The notes: generated by a model from the letters alone, not told the origin. A stretch of DNA of 64,000 nt from Flavobacteriales bacterium (GCA_020631555.1 JAHDGY010000005.1:1-64000); one strand, 5' to 3'; counted from the first letter of the stretch, positions 38,822-48,104 are shown. A program made the numbers and translations.

Positions 38822-39601
38822 ATGCAAAGCGATACTGAGATAAGTCAAGGAACAGTTGAGTTTAAAGTTGATGAAAGAGGTGTTGGAATTATTGAATTTC
38901 AGCATCCCCGAAGTAATTCCCTTCCAGGAAAGGTTCTTGCCAAATTGGCGGATACAATCTCAATGGCAGGGCAAAGAGAGGATATTGTTGTGATTCTGCT
39001 AAAATCGGCTGGAGAAAGAGCTTTCTGTGCAGGAGCTAGTTTTGATGAGCTTATTTCGATTCAAGATTTTGAAACGGGAAAGAAGTTCTTTTTAGGTTTC
39101 GCTAATGTTATAAATGCGGCAAGAAAGTGTCCCAAACTTATTATTGGAAGAGTTCAAGGTAAGGCAGTTGGAGGTGGAGTTGGAATGGCTTCGGCCGTAG
39201 ACTATTGCTTTGCCACGAAGTTCGCTTCGGTCAAATTATCTGAGTTGGCGGTAGGCATTGGGCCGTTTGTTGTGGGGCCTGCGGTTGAAAGAAAAATTGG
39301 AACTTCCGCAATGAGTTCAATGGCAATTAATGCCACGGAATGGTATTCAGCCGAGTGGGCTCAGACCAAAGGCCTCTACGCGTCGGTTTCGGAAAGTGCA
39401 GAAGCAATGGATGCTCAAATAGATGAATTGGTAGGTAAATTATGCAAATCGAATCCACAAGCCATGTCCTTATTAAAAGAGGTGTTCTGGCAAGGAACTG
39501 ATAATTGGGATTCATTGCTGGATCAGCGGGCGGCAATGAGCGGCGAGTTGGTGCTTTCGGATTTTACCAGGGAGGCGATTAATAAGTTCAAAGCTAAGTA
39601 G
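38822..39601 (+). CDS. Enoyl-CoA hydratase/isomerase family protein
   Basis: A 259-residue crotonase-fold protein. The oxyanion-hole regions are present: SAGERAFCAGASFDEL (residues about 61-76) and GRVQGKAVGGGVGMASAVDY (about 108-127). The usual first catalytic Glu position is replaced in the GGGVGMA...DY stretch, and the second (LSELAVGIGP) is Glu, so it could be a hydratase or an isomerase such as PaaG/PaaB type. Its position four bases after the PaaZ-like gene suggests a joint role in breakdown of phenylacetyl-CoA or a related aromatic acyl-CoA. Same transcript as paaZ. Confidence 0.85.
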   Translation: MQSDTEISQGTVEFKVDERGVGIIEFQHPRSNSLPGKVLAKLADTISMAGQREDIVVILLKSAGERAFCAGASFDELISIQDFETGKKFFLGFANVINAARKCPKLIIGRVQGKAVGGGVGMASAVDYCFATKFASVKLSELAVGIGPFVVGPAVERKIGTSAMSSMAINATEWYSAEWAQTKGLYASVSESAEAMDAQIDELVGKLCKSNPQAMSLLKEVFWQGTDNWDSLLDQRAAMSGELVLSDFTREAINKFKAK

Positions 39602-39632
39602 CTTGATTCAGGACGTATTGAAAATCGATTCC

Positions 39633-39663
39633 TTGCGCAATACTTTTATAAATGTTATCTTTG
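39633..39663 (+). promoter_or_regulatory. Promoter of rpsA (TTG-N20-TATCTTTG)
   Basis: TTG at 39633-39635 and TATCTTTG at 39656-39663 are 20 bases apart, matching the Bacteroidota consensus TTG-N17-23-TAnnTTTG. Transcription from about 39667 gives an 84-base leader before the rpsA ATG. The leader contains a possible TCCCG/CGGGA stem. Confidence 0.7.
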
Positions 39664-39750
39664 CAGCCCTTTATTATGGCCGAGCAGCATAGGCTTAGTT
39701 AAATATGCTCCCGTAATTGCTGATAAGCGGGATACAAATTTTTAAGCCAA

Positions 39751-41685
39751 ATGGCTGAAGACAAAAACGAAGAAATGGAAAACATTTCGCAAACGCCCGA
39801 AAATCCAGATACTTCAAATACAGCTGAAGCAGCAGCAGAATTATCAGAGGAGAAGGTTACCGTAGCTGAAGAAAAAACTGAGGAAACAAAAAAGGAAGAA
39901 GCTCCTGCAAAGCAAATGGTTGAGATTATACCAGTTGAGAAGGAATTTGATTGGGATGCTTACGAAGCCGGAGATGGGTATTCAAGTGCGGAAAGAACTG
40001 AATTGAGTGGGTTGTACGATGGTACATTGACTCAAATTTCTGAAAAAGAGGTTATATCTGGAACCGTTATTACGATTAGCAAAAAGGAAATCGTTGTTAA
40101 CCTAGGTTACAAATCTGAAGGTGTAATCCCTTCAAATGAGTTTAGATACAATCCTGAACTTAAGGTTGGAGACCCTGTAGACCTATTTATTGAAAAGCAA
40201 GAAGATGCTTTGGGGCAACTTGTTGTTTCGCATAGAAAGGCAAGAATCCATAGAGCATGGGATAAAGTGAATGAGGTTCTTGAAACTGGTGAGGTAATTA
40301 CTGGTTTTGTAAAATGTAGAACTAAAGGTGGTTTAATTGCTGATGTATTTGGAATTGAAGCATTCTTGCCAGGTTCTCAGATAGACGTTAAGCCAATTCG
40401 TGATTACGATGTTTACGTTGGAAAGAACATGGAATTCAAAGTGGTTAAGATCAACCACGAATTTAAAAACGTTGTTGTTTCACATAAAGCTCTTATTGAA
40501 GCAGAACTTGAAGAGCAGAAGAAGCAAATTATTTCTGGTCTTGAAAAAGGTCAGGTACTTGAAGGTACTGTTAAGAATATCACTTCTTACGGAGTGTTTA
40601 TTGATCTTGGTGGAGTGGATGGCTTGGTTCACATTACTGATTTGTCTTGGGGCAGAGTTTCTCACCCGGAAGAAATCGTTCAGCTTGATCAGAAGCTAAA
40701 TGTGGTAATTCTTGACTTCGATGATGACAAGAAGAGAATTGCTCTCGGATTGAAGCAGCTTGAAGCTCATCCATGGGATGCATTGAATCAAGAACTTAAA
40801 GTCGGCGATCCGGTTAAAGGAAAGGTTGTTGTTCTTGCTGATTATGGTGCGTTTATCGAAATCGCTCCTGGCGTGGAAGGATTAGTACACGTTTCTGAAA
40901 TGAGTTGGTCGCAGCATCTTAGAAGTGCTCAAGACTTTTTGAAAGTTGGAGATGAGGTTGAAGCACAGATTCTTACTCTAGAGCGTGACGAAAGAAAAAT
41001 GTCACTTGGAATCAAACAATTGATGCCAGATCCGTGGGAGAATATTGAGTCTAAATATCCGGTTGAGTCTAAACATAATTCAACGGTTAGAAACTTCACT
41101 AACTTCGGAGTGTTTGTTGAATTGGAGGAAGGAATTGATGGTTTAATTCACATTTCTGATCTTTCTTGGTCTAAGAAGGTTAAACATCCATCTGAATTCT
41201 GCTCTGTTGGAGAGGAATTGGAAGTTGTTGTACTAGAGTTGGATAAGGATAACAGGAGACTTAGTCTTGGTGTTAAACAATTGGAAGAAAATCCTTGGGA
41301 TACTTTCGAGCAAGTATTTGAACTTGGTTCTAAGCACCAGGGAACAGTTGTTAAACTTCAGGATAAAGCTGGTATTATTTCCTTGCCATATGGCGTTGAA
41401 GGATATGCACCTGCAAAGCACATGAAGAAGGAAAACGGAACTTTGCTAGGGGCTGAAGCGACTGCAGATTTCGTAGTTCTTGAGTTTAACCGTGATGCAA
41501 AGAAAATTGTAGTTTCTCATGCCAAAGCTTGGGATGATACAGTTGAAGATGAAAAAACAGCGCGGAAAAATAAAGCAGCTGCTACTGGTAAAGCGGTAAG
41601 CGCTGTAAATAAAGCGCAAGAGAAAACTACGCTTGGTGATATCGATGCGCTTGCTGCATTGAAAAACAAAATGGAAGGAAAGTAA
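39751..41685 (+). CDS. rpsA: 30S ribosomal protein S1
   Basis: A 644-residue S1 protein with an acidic, low-complexity N-terminal extension (residues 1-75, rich in Glu, Ala and Thr, typical for this phylum) and six S1 RNA-binding repeats. The repeats begin at about ISGTVITISKKEIVVNLGY, ITGFVKCRTKGGLIADVFG, LEGTVKNITSYGVFIDLGG, VKGKVVVLADYGAFIEIAPG, HNSTVRNFTNFGVFVELEEG and HQGTVVKLQDKAGIISLPYG. Repeats 3-5 are the most canonical. S1 binds mRNA and helps initiation, which matters in Bacteroidota where Shine-Dalgarno sequences are often weak. It has its own promoter and a strong terminator. Confidence 0.97.
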   Translation: MAEDKNEEMENISQTPENPDTSNTAEAAAELSEEKVTVAEEKTEETKKEEAPAKQMVEIIPVEKEFDWDAYEAGDGYSSAERTELSGLYDGTLTQISEKEVISGTVITISKKEIVVNLGYKSEGVIPSNEFRYNPELKVGDPVDLFIEKQEDALGQLVVSHRKARIHRAWDKVNEVLETGEVITGFVKCRTKGGLIADVFGIEAFLPGSQIDVKPIRDYDVYVGKNMEFKVVKINHEFKNVVVSHKALIEAELEEQKKQIISGLEKGQVLEGTVKNITSYGVFIDLGGVDGLVHITDLSWGRVSHPEEIVQLDQKLNVVILDFDDDKKRIALGLKQLEAHPWDALNQELKVGDPVKGKVVVLADYGAFIEIAPGVEGLVHVSEMSWSQHLRSAQDFLKVGDEVEAQILTLERDERKMSLGIKQLMPDPWENIESKYPVESKHNSTVRNFTNFGVFVELEEGIDGLIHISDLSWSKKVKHPSEFCSVGEELEVVVLELDKDNRRLSLGVKQLEENPWDTFEQVFELGSKHQGTVVKLQDKAGIISLPYGVEGYAPAKHMKKENGTLLGAEATADFVVLEFNRDAKKIVVSHAKAWDDTVEDEKTARKNKAAATGKAVSAVNKAQEKTTLGDIDALAALKNKMEGK

Positions 41686-41708
41686 AACTAGTTCCATAAT
41701 ATAATTTT

Positions 41709-41745
41709 AAATGGCCAGTCAATTTGACTGGCCATTTTGTTTTTA
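41709..41745 (+). terminator. Rho-independent terminator of rpsA
   Basis: An 11-bp core stem ATGGCCAGTCA (41711-41721) / TGACTGGCCAT (41725-41735), extended by A-T pairs, with a three-base loop, is followed by TTTGTTTTT. It begins 24 bases after the rpsA stop. Confidence 0.92.
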
Positions 41746-41791
41746 TGAACTACTCTTGTTATTCTTATCAACCAATCTGTCCCTGATCTAA

Positions 41792-42238
41792 ATGAAAAAT
41801 AACTGGTTCGTTGTCCTGTTTTTCTTCCCTATGCTAATTGGTTGTGAAGGTCGGGTTACGACAAATTCTGATCCAATTCCTGTAGTTGATAAAAAGATGG
41901 CTGCTCAAGAGGGTGCCTGAAATTCGGGAGATCTAACTGGATTTATGGAATCGTATTGGAAATCTGATTCGCTTCAATTCATTGGGAATAGGGGAGTAAA
42001 CTATGGATGGCAAACTATATTGGATAACTACAAAAAAAGTTACTCCACACCTGAAGAAATGGGTACCCTAAAGTTTGAAAACGTTTCTGTTCAGCAAATT
42101 GATGTTTCCACTGTTTTTGTAATGGGGAAGTGGAGTTTGGAACGAGATACAGTGTTAGCGAATTTAAAAGGCCACTACAGTCTCTTGTGGCAAAGAAAGA
42201 ACGGTGAATGGGTAATCATTGCTGATCATTCGAGTTGA
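41792..42238 (+). pseudogene. DUF4440/NTF2-like lipoprotein gene with an in-frame TGA
   Basis: From ATG 41792 the frame is open to 42238 (148 codons) except for one TGA at about 41918-41920. It encodes a lipoprotein signal (MKNNWFVVLFFFPMLIGC, lipobox cysteine 18) and an NTF2-like domain: NSGDLTGFMESYWKSDSLQF, GVNYGWQTILDNYKKSYSTP and HYSLLWQRKNGEWVIIADHS. In relatives a Trp precedes NxGDLxGFM, and the stop lies exactly there, so a TGG to TGA change is the likely cause. TGA is used as a normal stop elsewhere in the window. The NTF2-like fold is used by many small enzymes and binding proteins; no function can be assigned. Confidence 0.75.
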
Positions 42239-42331
42239 TCTGTTTTTTTATCGATTTGGATTTGATTGACCTTCGTCAGCAATTATGGTAGTCTAAAGCT
42301 GTTTTAGGCCATTTGTCAAATATCTGATGCG

Positions 42332-42366
42332 TTTGATGAGTTGAATTGCCTTAAGTTGTACATTTG
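42332..42366 (+). promoter_or_regulatory. Putative promoter for the TonB receptor gene
   Basis: TACATTTG at 42359-42366 is an exact -7 match. TTTG at 42332-42335 lies 23 bases upstream, at the long end of the allowed spacing. Predicted leader about 23 bases. Confidence 0.45.
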
Positions 42367-42392
42367 GCTAGATAATTAAGTATTGCAGCCAT

Positions 42393-44798
42393 ATGAACCT
42401 AAAGCAAGTAATTGTTCTTGTAATCAACGTTTTATATTCGGTGGTTTCGCTCGGACAAGATAAATTTACCATTAGCGGATATATTAAGGAGGCTTCATCC
42501 GGTGAAGCAATGATTGGAGCAGCAGTTTACGTAAGTGAATTGCAGAAGGGCAGCATCGCAAATCAATACGGCTTTTACTCGATTACTTTACCAGCTGGTG
42601 AATATAACATACGTTATTCTTTCATCGGATTTAACGATCACAACGAGAAAGTTAATCTAGACAAGGATATTCGATTGAATGTTGAATTGAGTGAAGATGC
42701 TTTGGAGATTGAAGAGGTGGTTATTGAAGGAGAAAAAAGTAAGAATACCGAAGGAACCCAAATGGGAACGGTTAAACTTAAAATGGCTAGCGTAAGAAAA
42801 ATTCCTGCGTTTCTCGGAGAGGTGGATATCATGAAAACAATTCAATTTTTACCAGGAGTTTCTTCCGCAGGTGAAGGTAACACTGGTTTTTATGTACGTG
42901 GAGGTGGGCCTGATCAAAACTTGATCCTTTTGGACGAAGCTACCGTTTACAATGCGTCTCACTTATTCGGTTTTTTCTCAGTATTTAACGGAGACGCAGT
43001 TAAGGATGTAAAACTTATCAAGGGTGGAATGCCGGCAAACTATGGAGGACGGCTAGCTTCTGTTTTGGATATTACCATGAAAGAAGGAAATAACAAAGAG
43101 TATCATGCACAGGGTGGCATTGGGGTTATATCTTCACGTCTAACGTTTGAAGGGCCAATCGTTAAGAATAAAAGTTCATTTATATTAACGGGCAGAAGGA
43201 CCTACATAGACGTGCTCACAAAACCATTCATTAGTGAGACGAATGAATTTTATGGATCTGGATACTACTTCTATGATTTCAACGCTAAGGTAAATTGGCA
43301 ACTTTCCGATAAGGACAGGCTGTATTTGAGCGGTTATTTTGGACGAGATGTATTTTCATACAACAATGCCAAGAGCAATTTTAAGGTTAACATTCCATGG
43401 GGAAATGCGACCGGATCTTTGAGATGGAATCATTTGTTTGGAGATAAATTATTTTTGAATACCACACTGGTTTATAGTGAGTATGATTTTGAATTTGGTG
43501 CTCAGTTTTCTCAGTTCGAGTCAAAGCTAAAATCAGGAATACGTGATTGGAATTTAAAAGCTGACTTCAACTATTTTCCATCAGTTCGACATACCGTAAA
43601 ATTTGGGGTTCAGGGAATTCAGCACAAATTTACTCCAAGCAGCATGAGTGCAAAAAGTGGGGATACGGAATTTGACGCTGGAGAGATTCAACATGTATAT
43701 GGCAACGAGTTTGGAATTTATGCTTTGGATGAATGGGATATTACAGAGCGCATAAAAATAAATGGTGGTTTCAGGCTTTCTATTTTCCAGCATATAGGGC
43801 CGTTTACAAGATTCATTAAGAATGATAAGGATCAAACAACCTCAGAGATTAAGTATGATCCACTTAAGCCGATCAAAACGTACATTGGGCCTGAGCCAAG
43901 AATTTCAGCTCGGTTTAAGGTTGATAAGCAATCGTCATTAAAATTAGGAGTGACACACAATTATCAATTCGTTCACTTATCTACGTTAGATGGGGTTTCT
44001 TTACCAACGGATGTTTGGTTTCCAAGTACTGATAAAGTTAAACCTCAGATTGGTACGCAATACGCCCTTGGATATTTTAGAAATTTTAAAGAAGAAACTT
44101 ACGAAAGTTCCGTTGAGATTTATTATAAGGATTTGCAGAACCTTATTGAATACAAGGAGGGATCTCAACCTTCAGATAACATTAACGATAACGTGGATAA
44201 CTACCTTACGTTTGGTACGGGATATTCGTATGGAGCAGAGTTTTTCTTTAAGAAGAGATTAGGAGATTTGACCGGATGGGTAGGATATACTTGGTCAAAA
44301 ACATTTAGAAAATTCCCAGAAATTAACGAAGGTCGAGAGTTTTCAGCCAAATTTGATCGTAGGCATGATTTATCGGTTATTGCAACCTATGATCTTACCA
44401 AGCGTTGGTCATTTGGGGCTGCATTTGTGTATGCAACTGGAAGCAGTTTGACGTTGCCTATAGCCAGGTACTATTTTGAAAACAATATTATTACGGAATT
44501 CGGAGATCGGAATTGGTTTCGCATGCCTGCATATCACCGAGCAGATATTTCAGTAACATACAATGGTAAGGAGTATACGACGGTCGTTGATCCTGACACT
44601 GGAAAAGAAACAAAAAAGAAGAAGAGATTCGTCCATGGGTTTAATTTCTCAATTTACAATGTTTACAATCGTGCGAATCCATATTTTATCTATTTGGAAG
44701 ACGAGGGGAATTTGACGCAGGGGACTTTGGATTTGGCGGCCTTCCAGGTTTCTTTATTTCCAATTCTTCCTTCTATCACCTGGAACTTTAAATTTTAA
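42393..44798 (+). CDS. TonB-dependent outer-membrane receptor with carboxypeptidase-regulatory N-terminal domain
   Basis: An 801-residue receptor: signal peptide (core VIVLVINVLYSVVSLG), a carboxypeptidase-D-regulatory-like domain (about 24-110; SGYIKEASSGEAMIGAAVYV), a plug (about 115-230; FLPGVSSAGEGNTGFYVRGG, DQNLILLDEATVYNASHLFG) and a 22-strand-type barrel ending in SITWNFKF with a C-terminal Phe. It imports a substrate through the outer membrane using TonB energy. The following gene is a DUF4249 lipoprotein, a common partner of this receptor subtype, distinct from the SusC/SusD pair. The substrate is unknown. The genes are six bases apart. Confidence 0.9.
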   Translation: MNLKQVIVLVINVLYSVVSLGQDKFTISGYIKEASSGEAMIGAAVYVSELQKGSIANQYGFYSITLPAGEYNIRYSFIGFNDHNEKVNLDKDIRLNVELSEDALEIEEVVIEGEKSKNTEGTQMGTVKLKMASVRKIPAFLGEVDIMKTIQFLPGVSSAGEGNTGFYVRGGGPDQNLILLDEATVYNASHLFGFFSVFNGDAVKDVKLIKGGMPANYGGRLASVLDITMKEGNNKEYHAQGGIGVISSRLTFEGPIVKNKSSFILTGRRTYIDVLTKPFISETNEFYGSGYYFYDFNAKVNWQLSDKDRLYLSGYFGRDVFSYNNAKSNFKVNIPWGNATGSLRWNHLFGDKLFLNTTLVYSEYDFEFGAQFSQFESKLKSGIRDWNLKADFNYFPSVRHTVKFGVQGIQHKFTPSSMSAKSGDTEFDAGEIQHVYGNEFGIYALDEWDITERIKINGGFRLSIFQHIGPFTRFIKNDKDQTTSEIKYDPLKPIKTYIGPEPRISARFKVDKQSSLKLGVTHNYQFVHLSTLDGVSLPTDVWFPSTDKVKPQIGTQYALGYFRNFKEETYESSVEIYYKDLQNLIEYKEGSQPSDNINDNVDNYLTFGTGYSYGAEFFFKKRLGDLTGWVGYTWSKTFRKFPEINEGREFSAKFDRRHDLSVIATYDLTKRWSFGAAFVYATGSSLTLPIARYYFENNIITEFGDRNWFRMPAYHRADISVTYNGKEYTTVVDPDTGKETKKKKRFVHGFNFSIYNVYNRANPYFIYLEDEGNLTQGTLDLAAFQVSLFPILPSITWNFKF

Positions 44799-44804
44799 GA
44801 GTTT

Positions 44805-45782
44805 ATGAAAAAGCTATTCAGGATTGTACAATACGTTGTTTTAGGAGCAATTGCTAGCTCCTGCCAGCAGGAGATTCAACTAGAACTTCCACCAGCAAAA
44901 GAGAAGTTTGTTGTAGAAGGCAGAATCCAGCCAAACTTGCCGCCAATTGTTGTTTTAACCAAAACGTCAAATTATTTTGACCCGGTGGATAGCGAAAGTT
45001 TTGCCAAGAGTTTTGTAAAAGATGCAAAGGTGTGGGTAGACGATGGGGAGACAAAAGAATCCTTATTAAGGATTTGTTCGCAAGATTTATCAGGACCGAT
45101 GCTTGAAATAGTGGCAAATTATCTTGGTATTGATACTGCGACCTTATTGGCCTTGAATCTTTGCGCATATTCAACGCTAAGTCAAAGTATGTTTGGGGAA
45201 GTTGGAAAGAATTATAAGCTTACAGTGGAGTGGAACAACAACGAATATAACGCTTCTTCGGTCCTTCATAAACCTGTAGAGTTAGACTCTGTCTGGTACA
45301 AGGCACATGGCGGATTGGATTCGCTCGGTTTTGTTTGGGCTCAACTATCGGAACCTGGTGAAACATATAATTGGTATCGTTGGAGGACACAGCGTATTAA
45401 TTCCTACACTTATGGCGAGAATAAGGGACAAATCAAGGATTTTATTTATGTAGCGCCGCGAGGTTCGGTATTCGATGATCGATTTATAAACGGCGTTTCA
45501 TTTGATTTTTGGTATAATCGGGCAAGAGTAAATGGATCTAATCGGGAGGATGATCAAGGGGCAGAAAGAGGGTACTTTAAGCGAGGTGATACAGTTGCAA
45601 TTGAATTTAGCTCAATAGATTACGAAACGTTTAAATTTATTACGGCTATGGAACGGCAGGTTGGTAGTAATGGCAATCCTTTTGCTTCACCAATCAACGT
45701 GCCAAGTAACATATCTGGGGGAGCATTAGGGCTGTGGGCTGCTTACGGTATTGCATACGATACTGTAGTTTGTCAGGATTAG
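44805..45782 (+). CDS. DUF4249 family lipoprotein
   Basis: A 325-residue lipoprotein of the DUF4249 family: a short signal with Cys20 as lipid anchor (VLGAIASSC|QQE), then the family start LPPAKEKFVVEGRIQPNLPP and IVVLTKTSNYFDPVD, and VWAQLSEPGETYNWYRWRTQ further on. Members are encoded next to TonB-dependent receptors and are thought to act as substrate-capturing lids or accessory proteins at the cell surface (inference by analogy with SusD). The gene follows the receptor by six bases and is cotranscribed. Confidence 0.88.
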   Translation: MKKLFRIVQYVVLGAIASSCQQEIQLELPPAKEKFVVEGRIQPNLPPIVVLTKTSNYFDPVDSESFAKSFVKDAKVWVDDGETKESLLRICSQDLSGPMLEIVANYLGIDTATLLALNLCAYSTLSQSMFGEVGKNYKLTVEWNNNEYNASSVLHKPVELDSVWYKAHGGLDSLGFVWAQLSEPGETYNWYRWRTQRINSYTYGENKGQIKDFIYVAPRGSVFDDRFINGVSFDFWYNRARVNGSNREDDQGAERGYFKRGDTVAIEFSSIDYETFKFITAMERQVGSNGNPFASPINVPSNISGGALGLWAAYGIAYDTVVCQD

Positions 45783-45824
45783 GACTGATCCTAAAATTTT
45801 GGCCGGCCATTGTTTTGGAAGTGA

Positions 45825-45853
45825 TTGCCCGATCAGCTTTTTTTCTACATTAG
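45825..45853 (+). promoter_or_regulatory. Putative promoter of trxB
   Basis: TTG (45825-45827) and TACATTAG (45846-45853) are 18 bases apart. The -7 element deviates from TAnnTTTG at one position. Predicted leader about 27 bases. Confidence 0.4.
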
Positions 45854-45883
45854 CAGGCAAGAAAAATGTAAATCGTTTAATTT

Positions 45884-46834
45884 ATGAGCGACCAAATCGA
45901 AAAAGTCAAGTGTTTAATCATTGGTTCTGGACCCGCTGGATATACTGCGGCTATTTATGCTTCTCGGGCTAACATGCAGCCCATTCTTTATCAAGGAATG
46001 CAACCAGGAGGACAGCTTACTACCACCAATGAAGTTGAAAATTTTCCTGGATACCCAACAGGAATTACTGGCCCTGAGATGATGGTTGAGCTACAAAAAC
46101 AGGCGGAAAGATTTGGGACCGACGTTAGAAGCGGATGGGTTACTAAAGTTGATTTTTCTGGTGATTTCCATAAGGTGTGGATAGAAGATAAAAAGGAGAT
46201 TCATGCGGATACGGTAATAATTTCAACCGGCGCTTCTGCCAAATATCTTGGATTGGATTCAGAGCAACATTATTTGAAGGCTGGAGGCGGTGTTTCTGCT
46301 TGTGCTGTTTGCGATGGATTTTTCTATAGAAATCAGGAAACGGTTATTGTGGGGGCTGGGGATTCGGCTTGTGAGGAGGCGCATTATTTATCAAATATTT
46401 GTTCCAAGGTAACCATGTTGGTCCGTCGAGATGTATTCAGAGCTTCTAAAATCATGGCTGAACGTGTTAAAAATACACCGAACATTGAAATTTTGTTTAA
46501 TACCGAAACAGAAGAAGTTTTAGGAGAAAATGATCTGGTTACGGGAGTTCGAGCTAGAAATAATAAAACTAATGAGTTAGTGGAGATTCCTTGTACTGGA
46601 TTTTTTGTTGCGATAGGCCATATTCCGAATACGGAAATTTTCAAGCCGTATATTGATATGGATGAGACTGGATACATTGTCAACGAAAAAGGAAGTGCGA
46701 AAACAAACGTTAGCGGAGTTTTCGTTGCTGGTGATGCTGCGGATAAGGATTACAGACAGGCTGTTACTGCTGCGGGTACAGGTTGTATGGCCGCTTTAGA
46801 TGCAGAACGATACTTAGCAGCTAAGGGACATTAG
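45884..46834 (+). CDS. trxB: Thioredoxin-disulfide reductase
   Basis: A 316-residue flavoenzyme that reduces thioredoxin with NADPH. FAD site GSGPAGYTAAIYASRAN (residues 14-30), redox pair Cys140-Ala-Val-Cys143 in SACAVCDGFFY, NADPH-binding GAGDSACEEAHYLS, and the C-terminal FAD contact GVFVAGDAADKDYRQAVTAA. Length is normal for low-molecular-weight TrxR. Its 3' end overlaps the converging glycosyltransferase gene by four bases. Confidence 0.96.
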   Translation: MSDQIEKVKCLIIGSGPAGYTAAIYASRANMQPILYQGMQPGGQLTTTNEVENFPGYPTGITGPEMMVELQKQAERFGTDVRSGWVTKVDFSGDFHKVWIEDKKEIHADTVIISTGASAKYLGLDSEQHYLKAGGGVSACAVCDGFFYRNQETVIVGAGDSACEEAHYLSNICSKVTMLVRRDVFRASKIMAERVKNTPNIEILFNTETEEVLGENDLVTGVRARNNKTNELVEIPCTGFFVAIGHIPNTEIFKPYIDMDETGYIVNEKGSAKTNVSGVFVAGDAADKDYRQAVTAAGTGCMAALDAERYLAAKGH

Positions 46835-47952
46835 TCGTTGAAAAAGTAATCTGTTAGAATTTTTACACCTTTATTGTTATCGTATAATTTTTCTAGAATG
46901 CTGGTCCGTTGATCAACTTCTATTTGGCTAAAATCTTTGTTGAATAAAAAATGCGTCAATTCAACTGCATTTTTATCTGATTCTGGAATTATGCATAATT
47001 CGTCTAGGCCAGTTTCTTCTACCATTGGTGGATTTGCGATGCAGAATCTTCCCTGATAGAGGGCGTAAAGCAATTTTAATTTTATTCCGGTATTTTGAAA
47101 AGTGTACAAGAATTGAATTTGTGCGGTACTGATTAATTCAGTCATTCGTTCATGGGATACGTTGGCTTCCATCGATATGTTTGAATAACTCTCAATTTTA
47201 GCAGCCAATTCCTTGCTTGGGTTTTTACCTGCGATTATTACGGGGTAGTTGATTTGAGAAAATATGTTGTCGATTAGGTAATTGGCGGCCGTAAGGTTTT
47301 CCCCAACACTTAAATTTCCATGGTATAATATAAAGTCGCCTTGCCCGGTTTGAACGGCAATTTCGTCGTAAGGATGAAAGGACCCAAGTAGTTCTGCAGT
47401 ACCAAATTTGTTTAGAAAATAATTTTGATCAGCTACAGACACGGTAAAAAGTCTATCAGCTTTGGCTAATATACTTTCGTATTTTTCAAGCTTTTGAAAC
47501 TCATAATTGAAGTAAATACGTTTAGCAGCACCTTTTTCTACTAATTTAAGTCCTTCGTAATATTCATGTTCCACGTTTTGGCATCTAACAGCAACTTTGC
47601 GATCCTTAAGTTCAGGTTGTTCCAGAACAAAAGCAACCGCTAAAGACTCACAAAGGATTGGAGCATCAATACTTGCTAATTTTTCAATCAATTGTTTGCT
47701 GATTCTGGATTTAACAATGAACGGTTGTTTCGAAAGAAGTTTTAGCGGATTCATTTTTCGTCCGTAATAGAAAACTTCCTTGCACAACTTATCAAGAATT
47801 GGAGCCTGTTCGCGATTGTATAGATAACAATGCAAATAAACCTCAACCCCAGCTTCGGATAATTTCTTCACCTTATAAAACACATCAATTGCTCCGCCAT
47901 AATCTGCCGGAAATGGAACATCGAATGAGATTATATGAAGAGCCTTACGTAT
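46831..47952 (-). CDS. GT4-like glycosyltransferase with apparent non-ATG start
   Basis: The frame encodes a GT-B glycosyltransferase. Its conserved N-terminus RKALHIISFDVPFPADYGGA (Rossmann-like start with the PADYGG loop) begins right after an ATA codon at 47950-47952, where homologues begin MRALHI or similar. The C-terminal half contains FILYHGNLSVGENLTAANYL, INYPVIIAGKNPSKELAAKI and GIKLKLLYALYQGRFCIANP. No ATG or GTG lies in frame between the upstream stop (47980-47982) and the conserved start; the only other candidate is TTG at 47977-47979. So either TTG is used, adding nine residues, or ATG mutated to ATA. Overlaps trxB by four bases, tail to tail. Confidence 0.75.
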   Translation of the reverse strand: MRKALHIISFDVPFPADYGGAIDVFYKVKKLSEAGVEVYLHCYLYNREQAPILDKLCKEVFYYGRKMNPLKLLSKQPFIVKSRISKQLIEKLASIDAPILCESLAVAFVLEQPELKDRKVAVRCQNVEHEYYEGLKLVEKGAAKRIYFNYEFQKLEKYESILAKADRLFTVSVADQNYFLNKFGTAELLGSFHPYDEIAVQTGQGDFILYHGNLSVGENLTAANYLIDNIFSQINYPVIIAGKNPSKELAAKIESYSNISMEANVSHERMTELISTAQIQFLYTFQNTGIKLKLLYALYQGRFCIANPPMVEETGLDELCIIPESDKNAVELTHFLFNKDFSQIEVDQRTSILEKLYDNNKGVKILTDYFFND

Positions 47953-48104
47953 GGTGTAGTTTTTTGGCGAAAATAGTCAATCAATTGAATATTCTTAAAT
48001 GGGCTGAATTGTTGGTAAGAAAAGCAAGAAAGTGATTGTTGGTAATTGATAACAAAACGGGTGATAAAAAACTTCGAGAAGAACGTAAAGTTCGATCAGG
48101 TGTC

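Noticed and set aside
41912-41926. TGA recoded as tryptophan or selenocysteine
   Set aside because: TGA ends several intact genes in the window, Trp is always TGG in core genes, and no SECIS-like stem is evident. A point mutation is simpler.
47941-48100. Additional small plus-strand gene upstream of guaA
   Set aside because: The frame at 47799-48035 is antisense to the conserved glycosyltransferase N-terminus and has no initiation support.
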